Below, piece by piece: positions 20,865 to 26,338 of a stretch of DNA of 26,338 nucleotides. The DNA is from Candidatus Berkelbacteria bacterium. GTDB lineage: Bacteria; Patescibacteriota; UBA1384; UBA12157; JAENIV01. The DNA lies in the NCBI GenBank assembly GCA_016844295.1, contig JAENIV010000016.1, positions 1 to 26,338 of the forward strand, in the 5' to 3' direction. How positions within the stretch are numbered: position 1 is the stretch's first letter; each line of letters opens with the position of its first letter. Under the pieces are notes generated by a model. That model ran no database searches, had not been told where the DNA came from, and was given only the letters and a program-made list of their open reading frames with translations. Made by a program: the position numbers and the translations under genes.

Positions 20865-20870
20865 AATAAC

Positions 20871-20896
20871 TCAACATTATGATACCATAATGTTGA
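20871..20896. promoter_or_regulatory. dnaE promoter -10 inside a 26-bp palindrome
   Basis: TCAACATTATG, ATAC, CATAATGTTGA: 11-bp perfect arms. On the minus strand it contains an extended -10 TGGTATCAT (box 20879-20884), 14 bases before the dnaE ATG, giving an ~8-base leader; no good -35 is seen. The dyad could be an operator. Confidence 0.6.
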
Positions 20897-20899
20897 CAA

Positions 20900-20940
20900 A
20901 TTCGAAGCACGAAGCACGAAATCCTAAACAAATAATAATG
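20900..20940. repeat. GAAGCACGAA-type repeat upstream of dnaE
   Basis: TTCGAAGCACGAAGCACGAA, then ATCCTAAACAAAT. It shares words with the inverted repeat at 5210-5325. Confidence 0.65.
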
Positions 20941-20979
20941 ATTTAATTATTAAAAATTTAAAACAAACTCAGTTAATTC

Positions 20980-21019
20980 TTGACATATTAACGTTTTTTT
21001 GATATTTTTATAGTATAAT
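20980..21019 (+). promoter_or_regulatory. Promoter region of rpmA
   Basis: TTGACA (20980-20985) is followed at 17 bases by TATTTT (21003-21008); a perfect TATAAT lies further on (21014-21019) with no -35 at the right distance. Either may be used. Confidence 0.45.
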
Positions 21020-21027
21020 TCCTATAG

Positions 21028-21075
21028 TTTCGGATTTCGAAATTCTGATTTCGGATTTACCGAGCGAAGCGAGGT
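21028..21075. repeat. TTTCGGATTTCGAAATTC repeat and CGAGCGAAGCGAGG leader element
   Basis: Degenerate TTCGGATTT units fill the rpmA leader; CCGAGCGAAGCGAGG (21060-21074) is of the palindromic-element style. Its terminal GAGG is the only ribosome-site candidate for rpmA. Confidence 0.55.
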
Positions 21076-21078
21076 TTA

Positions 21079-21351
21079 ATGGCTCACACAAAGGCGAAAG
21101 GCACAAGTAAATTAGGCCGGGATAGTCGTTCCAAGCGTTTAGGCGTAAAAGTTTTTGGTGGCCAAAAAATCCTATCCGGAGAAATTATTGTTCGTCAACG
21201 CGGTTCTAAATTTTTTCTCGGAGAAAACACGGCCAAGGGCGCAGATGACACTATCTATTCAAAAAAAGACGGAGTCGTGGTTTTTACCAGGAAAAGGATT
21301 CGTCGTTTTTCTGGTAGAATCCATGAAAAACCTGTCGTAAGCGTACATTAA
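21079..21351 (+). CDS. rpmA: 50S ribosomal protein bL27
   Basis: 90 residues starting MAHTKAKG, then GRDSRSKRLGVKVFGGQ (14-30), IIVRQRGSKFFLGENT (37-52) and DGVVVFTRK. The flexible Lys/Arg-rich N-terminus reaches the peptidyl-transferase centre. There is no Firmicutes-type cleaved extension. Its usual partner rplU is not adjacent; instead two GC-rich unknown genes follow, separating it from rplS. Confidence 0.97.
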   Translation: MAHTKAKGTSKLGRDSRSKRLGVKVFGGQKILSGEIIVRQRGSKFFLGENTAKGADDTIYSKKDGVVVFTRKRIRRFSGRIHEKPVVSVH

Positions 21352-21517
21352 CAGGAAGAAAGGGGGTACAAAGGAATCTCTCGGGCGAGTCGTAAGATCT
21401 GTACTGTCGTATCAAGCGAGTGGAAGGCGAGGGCACCATACTTGATGCTTTCTAGCCTCCCAACAGTCCGGTCCCCCTTGGTGGGGGGCAAACGTTACAG
21501 TCGGAGGAGTCTGTCTT

Positions 21518-21934
21518 ATGCGACTTGAAGAAACGGATCTCACGCAACCGCGTGCGACCGAATCAGTCTCACTCGAAGTGGATCCTGAGGCAAAGGCCAT
21601 CAATCCTCGCGATTCTAAGGCCTACCGACTTCAGGAGAAGTTCCGGGGCCCTGTCGGCGTCGTATTGTATCTGGCCAACAACCTCGGACGTCAGGTTCAA
21701 CTGTGGGTCAGGACCGAGGACGCTACTTCGGGTGCCGAGATGACCGAGCACTGCAAGTCTCTCCGTCCTGGCGAGTTCATAACGTGTCCGGCGACGAAAG
21801 CCGAGCGCGTTGTCCTGATGCTCCAGCCGGTCTACGGCGGGAGGGTCACGGGTCGAGACCACAGACTGGTCGAGAGGCTCGTTGGGTTGCCCGACGCCAG
21901 CCAGGTGGCCCGTGTGGGCGAAGAAGTGAAGTAA
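21518..21934 (+). CDS. GC-rich unknown protein
   Basis: 138 residues, no family recognised. An acidic, Asp/Glu-rich N-terminus is followed by a possible beta-rich core (GPVGVVLYLANNLGRQVQLWVRT, RPGEFITCPATKAERVVLMLQPVYGG). No signal peptide or membrane segment. CGGAGGAG lies 10 bases before the ATG, and a C5/G5 hairpin (21473-21487) lies in the leader. No clear promoter is seen in 21352-21517. Codon third positions are strongly GC-rich against rpmA and rplS, so transfer is likely. It is probably co-transcribed with the next gene unless the terminator between them works. Confidence 0.65.
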   Translation: MRLEETDLTQPRATESVSLEVDPEAKAINPRDSKAYRLQEKFRGPVGVVLYLANNLGRQVQLWVRTEDATSGAEMTEHCKSLRPGEFITCPATKAERVVLMLQPVYGGRVTGRDHRLVERLVGLPDASQVARVGEEVK

Positions 21935-21993
21935 CCGGCGCAAGCCGGGTGCATCGTGCGTGGAGGGCTCTCAGCCGAGGGCCCTCCCTTTCT
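21935..21993 (+). terminator. Two hairpins and terminator between the GC-rich pair
   Basis: CCGGC-GCAA-GCCGG (21935-21948) comes right after the stop; GGAGGGC (21962-21968) pairs with GCCCTCC (21981-21987) and is followed by CTTTCT. The next gene starts 29 bases later. Confidence 0.7.
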
Positions 21994-22021
21994 AACCCCA
22001 AGAGGAAGGGAGGTGAGGCAA

Positions 22022-22672
22022 ATGGCCGAGTCGCGCAGGCGAATCATCGAAGTCACGGATGTCAGACCGGTAATCGTCAAGCAGGGCGCTATCTATAAAA
22101 CGATGAACCAGGGCGGCGTCCTTGACACTTTTGGCAAGGTATATCCGAGTGAGCCACCGACGCTGACGATCGTCTACTTTTCATTCATCCAGAATCCTAT
22201 CCATCTTGAGGTCGATATCGCAACATTCTTAGCACTACTTGAGATGGAAGTTAAGGATGTCCCACTGTTACAGATCTGTCGCCTGCGCACCGAAAACGGC
22301 GATAGTGATGAACCCTTCTTGGTCAGGGAGTCCCTCCCGGGAACTGGCTATGATGTCGCCGGTATCGACATAGCCCACCTTGTCATGCATCTTCTCCTTT
22401 TCTATGCCGTCCGCTGTCGTGAACCTTTCGATATTGTAGTGCCGGATGATTTTCCTTACGAAGACCGTGTTTATGTCAATCAGTTCAACCCAAATGGTGA
22501 AGCCATTGGGGCTTTCAACTTTCCTACCCGAACCGCTCATGTCCATATCCTGGCAGATTACATCGCAGATTACTTGCATATGTGGTCTCAAGGTGAAGAG
22601 ACTACGGATTTCCAGGAGCGGATGATTAATCAGTCTCTCAGTAATGATGCCAGTCGAATAAGAACAACCTAG
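22022..22672 (+). CDS. GC-rich unknown protein
   Basis: 216 residues, no family recognised. ATG 22022 is chosen because GGGAGGTGAG lies about 5 bases upstream; the longer frame from 21956 crosses the terminator. It seems to be a soluble mixed fold: IIEVTDVRPVIVKQG, a region TLTIVYFSFIQNPIHLEV, a Leu-rich stretch with possible helix (IAHLVMHLLLFYAVRC), then DFPYEDRVYVNQFN and an Asp/Tyr-rich DYIADYLHMW. No catalytic motif stands out. It forms a unit with the preceding gene, ended by the terminator at 22675-22704. Confidence 0.65.
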   Translation: MAESRRRIIEVTDVRPVIVKQGAIYKTMNQGGVLDTFGKVYPSEPPTLTIVYFSFIQNPIHLEVDIATFLALLEMEVKDVPLLQICRLRTENGDSDEPFLVRESLPGTGYDVAGIDIAHLVMHLLLFYAVRCREPFDIVVPDDFPYEDRVYVNQFNPNGEAIGAFNFPTRTAHVHILADYIADYLHMWSQGEETTDFQERMINQSLSNDASRIRTT

Positions 22673-22674
22673 AT

Positions 22675-22704
22675 AGCCTCGTTAAAGTTAGCGGGGCTGT
22701 TTTT
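22675..22704 (+). terminator. Terminator of the GC-rich pair
   Basis: AGCCTCG (22675-22681) pairs with CGGGGCT (22692-22698), one G-U, then GTTTTT. Confidence 0.85.
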
Positions 22705-22773
22705 GTACAGGGGATATTTACATAAATAATAATTTGTGCTAAAGTATTAAGGTAGAATTAAGTATTAAAAAAA

Positions 22774-23322
22774 ATGATTGTACAAGATTTAACAAAACTC
22801 TTTGGAAAAAAGAATATACCTGAAATTCGTCCGGGCGATACCGTCCGGGTATCTTTTAAAGTTACCGAAGGTTCTAAAACCCGAATTCAAAATTTCGAAG
22901 GGATTTGTCTGGCCAAAAAACACGGAAATTCACTTGATGGTAGTTTTTCTTTAAGAAAAATTTCCGGTGGGATTGGGGTTGAAAGAACTTTCCCGATCCA
23001 TTCGCCCTTGGTGACAAAAATTGAGAAAATAAAATCTCGCAAAGTTCATCAAGCAAAATTATATTTTATCCGTGACTTAGTCGGCAAAAAGACTAAGAAA
23101 GTTCGCGAGGAAAAAGACTATAAAATGTGGGAAGAGGCTTTGACAGAAGAAGAAATAGCTAAAATTGAAGAAGAAAAACGTCTTGCGGCCGAACAAAAGG
23201 CTGCCAAAAAAGCCAAAGTGCAAGAAGAACTCGATAAGAAGTTCGCTTCTGCGGCTGCGGCGCACGAACAAGTCGCCAGTGGAAACGAAGGCCAAGAAGA
23301 TCCAAAAGAAACCCAAAGTTAA
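22774..23322 (+). CDS. rplS: 50S ribosomal protein bL19, extended
   Basis: 182 residues. The first 110 are bL19: IRPGDTVRVSFKVTEG (18-33), RIQNFEGICLAKK, FSLRKISGGIGVERTFPIHSP (57-78) and KVHQAKLYFIRDLVGK (about 93-108). bL19 normally ends at about 115; here a 70-residue Glu/Lys/Ala coiled-coil tail follows. Such tails occur in CPR ribosomal proteins. Its stop overlaps the yraN start by one base (TAATG), so the two are coupled. Confidence 0.95.
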   Translation: MIVQDLTKLFGKKNIPEIRPGDTVRVSFKVTEGSKTRIQNFEGICLAKKHGNSLDGSFSLRKISGGIGVERTFPIHSPLVTKIEKIKSRKVHQAKLYFIRDLVGKKTKKVREEKDYKMWEEALTEEEIAKIEEEKRLAAEQKAAKKAKVQEELDKKFASAAAAHEQVASGNEGQEDPKETQS

Positions 23323-23663
23323 TGACAAATAAGAAATTAGTAGGTAATCAAGGAGAAGATATAGCCCTGCGCTTCCTCGAAGCCAAGGGCTATATTTTAA
23401 TCAAGAAAAATTTGCACCTTAAGCTCGGGGAAATTGATCTCTTGATGCGCGACAAGGACACACTTGTCCTTGTCGAAGTAAAAACCAAAACAGATGCCAG
23501 TTTTGGCCGGGCGTCTGATATGATAACATTAAGAAAACAAAAAAAACTTATTCAGTTGGCTAATTGTCTCTGGCAAAAATTTCCTCATAAAAATATCCGT
23601 ATCGATGTTATTGCCATTGATAATAATAAAATTGACCATCTGGTAAGTGCCGTCGAAGAATAA
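23322..23663 (+). CDS. yraN: YraN/UPF0102 family endonuclease-like protein
   Basis: 113 residues of the UPF0102 restriction-endonuclease-like fold: GNQGEDIALRFLEAKGY (8-24), NLHLKLGEIDLLMRDKDTLVLVEVKTK (31-57) with the D-ExK nuclease pattern, and the helix end. The role is unknown, perhaps Holliday-junction or DNA-processing; the catalytic-like residues are intact. The start overlaps rplS. Confidence 0.93.
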   Translation: MTNKKLVGNQGEDIALRFLEAKGYILIKKNLHLKLGEIDLLMRDKDTLVLVEVKTKTDASFGRASDMITLRKQKKLIQLANCLWQKFPHKNIRIDVIAIDNNKIDHLVSAVEE

Positions 23664-23696
23664 TATAATAAGAATAACATTCCGACGAATTACATA

Positions 23697-23747
23697 TTCA
23701 CGAATAATCGCGAATTTTGATTGTTTTGATTAGTGAAGATTCGTGAA
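23697..23747. repeat. Inverted repeat TTCACGAAT / ATTCGTGAA before gltX
   Basis: 9-bp arms at 23697-23705 and 23739-23747, with an ATTAGTG element between. It belongs to a degenerate ATTCGTGAA/ATTAGTGG repeat type common in bacterial gaps. Confidence 0.6.
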
Positions 23748-23780
23748 AAGAAAATTAGTGGAAAGGAATTCAAATTAAAT

Positions 23781-25226
23781 ATGAATGACGAAATTAGAGT
23801 AAGAATCGCTCCATCGCCGACCGGATATCTTCATATCGGCACGGCCCACACAGCCTTATTTAATTGGCTTTTCGCCCGTCAAAAAAACGGTAAATTTATT
23901 TTACGTATCGAAGACACAGACACTGAAAGATCTAAAGAGGAATTTGTTACGGATATTACGGACGGCCTTTCTTGGTTGGGGATTGATTGGGATGAAGGGC
24001 CAGAAAGAAACGAGCCCTTCGGCCCTTATAAACAAAGTGACCGCTTACAAATTTACCAAGACTATGCGGAAAAATTACTTAAAGAAAATAAAGCCTATTA
24101 TTGTTATTGTACTGCCGAAGAATTGATCAAAGAGCGTGAAGTGCAGGAACAAAAGAAACTTGCCCCAAAATATTCTGGTAAATGTCGAAATTTAACCAAC
24201 GAGCAGGTAAAAAAATGTCAAGCCGAAGGCCGCAAACCGACAATCAGATTTATTGTTGAACCTAAAAAAATCGCTTTTACCGATTTAGTCAAAGGTGATA
24301 TCGAATTTGACACAAGTCTTTTTGGAGATTTTGTAATTATGAAATCAGACGGAAGACCGGTGTTTTTATTCGCCGGGGCTATTGATGATTTTATGATGAA
24401 AATCAGTCATGTAATTCGGGGGGAAGATCATCTTTCTAATACTCCTCGGCAAATTCTTCTCGGGGAGGCGTTAAATTTTTTCGTTCCCGAATACGGACAT
24501 CTACCCCTAATTTTGAATCCGGATCGGACAAAACTTTCCAAACGTAAAAATCCCACATCAATTAATAAAGATTTTCGTAACACAGGCTATTTGCCAGAGG
24601 CAATGATTAATTTTATTGCTATTATGGGCTGGTCAGCAAAAAATGACCAAGAACTTTGGACGCTCAAAGATTTAATTAATGAATTTAATTTTCGCGATGT
24701 CGGCAAAAGTCCGGCAGTATTTGATGGGCAAAAATTAAATTATTTAAACGGCTATTACATTCGTAAAATGTCCGTGGGAGAATTATCCAAGGCCGCAGAA
24801 CCGTTTTTACAAAAAGCAGGTTTGTCAGATGGCAAGGATAAACTATTATCGGCCTTGTCCTTAGTTCAAGAAAGAGTCAAAAAACTATCTGATATACCCG
24901 AATTGATTGAGTTTTTCTTTAAAAATCCAGAATTTAGCCAAGATTTATTAATTATGAAAAATTCCACCAAAGAAAAAATCAAAATTGCTCTCGAGGAATC
25001 GTATAAACATTTATTCGAGGAAAGTGATTTTGGCCGGGATTCTCTTGAGCAACTTTTGAGGGCGGTCGCCGCTAAAAATAACCTTAAGGCCGGAGAAGTG
25101 CTTTGGCCTTTGCGTGTGGCATTAACCGGTAAAGAGGCATCTCCGGGGGCGTTTGAGGTTTTAGAATGTCTCGGTAAAGAAGAAAGCCTCAAACGTATCA
25201 AAAAAAGTATAGATATGTTAAAATAA
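23781..25226 (+). CDS. gltX: Glutamyl-tRNA synthetase
   Basis: 481 residues from ATG 23781 (the frame extends to a GTG at 23733, but family proteins begin near RVRIAPSPTG). Class I motifs: PSPTGYLHIGTAHTALFNW (about 10-28, HIGH) and DRTKLSKRKN (about 246-255, KMSKS-like). A Cys-x-Cys pair (YCYCTAEE, about 114-116) and a later Cys (GKCRN) suggest a partial zinc site. The anticodon-binding helical region follows (FEVLECLGKEESL). Whether it is discriminating for tRNA-Glu or also charges tRNA-Gln cannot be read from this. A T-rich stretch at 25311-25331 may end the transcript. Confidence 0.97.
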   Translation: MNDEIRVRIAPSPTGYLHIGTAHTALFNWLFARQKNGKFILRIEDTDTERSKEEFVTDITDGLSWLGIDWDEGPERNEPFGPYKQSDRLQIYQDYAEKLLKENKAYYCYCTAEELIKEREVQEQKKLAPKYSGKCRNLTNEQVKKCQAEGRKPTIRFIVEPKKIAFTDLVKGDIEFDTSLFGDFVIMKSDGRPVFLFAGAIDDFMMKISHVIRGEDHLSNTPRQILLGEALNFFVPEYGHLPLILNPDRTKLSKRKNPTSINKDFRNTGYLPEAMINFIAIMGWSAKNDQELWTLKDLINEFNFRDVGKSPAVFDGQKLNYLNGYYIRKMSVGELSKAAEPFLQKAGLSDGKDKLLSALSLVQERVKKLSDIPELIEFFFKNPEFSQDLLIMKNSTKEKIKIALEESYKHLFEESDFGRDSLEQLLRAVAAKNNLKAGEVLWPLRVALTGKEASPGAFEVLECLGKEESLKRIKKSIDMLK

Positions 25227-25346
25227 AAATAGGGCAGATAAGGTAAGTAAAGGTTTTTAAGGCTATCGAGGGAAAATAATCCGTTTAGCTTTTTTGGCCC
25301 TACAAGCCCTAACTGCCTTTTTTTCTTTTTGTTAGTCATTAATACT

Positions 25347-26338
25347 ATGAAAAAACTCAAAGTTCTCGAAATTATTGGTGATTCTACTTTGGCTGGTGCG
25401 CCCAGACATCTTTTGAGTCTTTTAGAAAATTTTGATACTAAGAAATTCACTCTTCTGGCAATCTGTCCTCCCGGTCCGTTGGCGGGAGAAATTCGCAGTT
25501 TGAAAAAAAATGTCGATTTAGAAATTATCCAAATGAATTCTAAACTGGATTTTTCGGCTATTAAACATATCCGAAAGTATGTTAGGAGATTAAAACCAGA
25601 TATCATTCACATCCATGGCACACGCGCCGGTTCGGTCGGAAGATTGGCGGTAGCCGGATTAAACTTTCCGGTAATATATACCGAACATCTGTGGACCAAG
25701 CATTATAAAATGACAAGTCGGATTGCCCACAGAATTCAACTTATTGGACTCTGGTTTCTTGATATGTTTACAACGACAAATATTGCGGTTTCTCAAGCGG
25801 TCAAAGATTTTATGATTGAAAATCAGATCTCGCGGGAGGAAAAAATAGTTGTAATCTATAACGGAATCGAGCCGGCGAAACATCACGCTAAGATATTTAC
25901 TTCGAAAGACTACGTTTTAGGAACAGTTGGGACCCTTAATCCTCAAAAGGGGATTCAATTTATTATTCAGGCTATGCCTCAAATTTTAAAGGAATTTCCC
26001 CAAACTAAATTGCAGATTGTCGGGGAAGGAACTTATAGAAAACACTTGACCAAAATGGTTAAGAAAATGCATTTGATAAAAAGCGTCCATTTTTCGGGGT
26101 TTGTTAAAGATGTTGACGAAGAAATTGATAAGTTTGATATTTACATCCAGGCATCTTTGTCAGAAAGTTTTGGTTTAGCCATCATCCAGGCAATGAATGT
26201 GAGCATTCCGATTGTTGCTACTAATACAGGAGGCATACCCGAAGTTGTGACGAGTAATAAATCTGGAATTTTGGTTGAAGCGGCCAAACCCGATGCTTTG
26301 GCTAATGCGATATTAAAATTGTTAAGAGATCCTGAAAA
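25347..26338 (+). CDS. GT4-family glycosyltransferase, 3' partial
   Basis: Open to the window end; 330 residues visible. GT-B fold: IIGDSTLAGAPRHLLSLLENF (about 9-29), IIHIHGTRAGSVGRLA (about 85-100), TEHLWTKHYK, the hinge VIYNGIEP, then GTVGTLNPQKGIQ (about 192-204) and FDIYIQASLSESFGLAIIQAM. GT4 enzymes transfer a sugar from a nucleotide-sugar to a surface glycan. The sugar-nucleotide E-x7-E motif has Gln in place of the second Glu (ESFGLAIIQ), so nucleotide handling may differ. The WecA-like enzyme in the same window could make its lipid-linked acceptor. Confidence 0.9.
   Translation, partial: MKKLKVLEIIGDSTLAGAPRHLLSLLENFDTKKFTLLAICPPGPLAGEIRSLKKNVDLEIIQMNSKLDFSAIKHIRKYVRRLKPDIIHIHGTRAGSVGRLAVAGLNFPVIYTEHLWTKHYKMTSRIAHRIQLIGLWFLDMFTTTNIAVSQAVKDFMIENQISREEKIVVIYNGIEPAKHHAKIFTSKDYVLGTVGTLNPQKGIQFIIQAMPQILKEFPQTKLQIVGEGTYRKHLTKMVKKMHLIKSVHFSGFVKDVDEEIDKFDIYIQASLSESFGLAIIQAMNVSIPIVATNTGGIPEVVTSNKSGILVEAAKPDALANAILKLLRDPE

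Noticed and set aside
25227..25346. Hairpin terminator of gltX
   Set aside because: T-runs are present, but I find no convincing nearby stem; only a long-range GGCAG/CTGCC pairing.

Overview
The window looks like a bacterial chromosome fragment from the Candidate Phyla Radiation (Patescibacteria, perhaps Microgenomates). This is inference from gene style, not a phylogeny: an IMP dehydrogenase without CBS domains, a long nucleoside diphosphate kinase, bL19 with a charged C-terminal extension, a single Xer recombinase, a four-helix-bundle (S23/Avd-like) protein, AT-rich genes and intergenic gaps packed with degenerate short repeats. No rRNA, complete tRNA, IS element or CRISPR array is visible.

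Layout. 1-1735 holds two GC-rich nucleotide-metabolism genes (partial orotate phosphoribosyltransferase-like; stand-alone IMP-cyclohydrolase-like, minus strand). 1780-5950 is AT-rich host DNA: guaB, xer (minus), two PAP2-type membrane proteins and a DedA protein. 6004-7702 is a GC-rich unit with its own promoter, a lytic transglycosylase/DD-peptidase-like fusion and a 15-bp-arm terminator. 7660-9481 is a divergent regulatory module: a Phd/YefM-domain protein with a long proline-rich tail facing two small acidic proteins across an operator-rich spacer. 9528-12697 is an M16 peptidase / ndk / WecA-like operon. 12906-15191 starts with a promoter and an elaborately folded RNA, then a zinc-ribbon membrane protein, a two-repeat cell-surface protein and a frameshifted OB-fold lipoprotein-like gene. 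15250-16080 is an S23-type gene embedded in purine-rich repeats. 16174-20864 has a PH-domain membrane protein, glutaredoxin, a DUF4870 protein and dnaE. 21079-25226 is rpmA, two GC-rich unknown genes, rplS, yraN and gltX. The window ends inside a GT4 glycosyltransferase.

Two expression styles coexist. Several host genes have a -35/-10 promoter whose predicted start point falls on or next to the ATG (leaderless: xer, M16 peptidase, PH-domain gene; nearly so guaB, PAP2, dnaE). The five GC-rich genes carry strong Shine-Dalgarno sequences and mostly their own promoter and intrinsic terminator, as if imported as complete transcription units. Together the host genes suggest envelope building (PAP2, WecA, GT4, DedA, transglycosylase), nucleotide salvage/interconversion (guaB, ndk, partial PyrE/PurH) and core replication/translation (dnaE, rpmA, rplS, gltX).

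The most unusual items are the folded RNA at 12954-13118, the palindromic element inserted in frame in several proteins, the GC-rich cassettes, the fixed leaderless promoter geometry, and the Phd-domain protein with its operators but no visible toxin.
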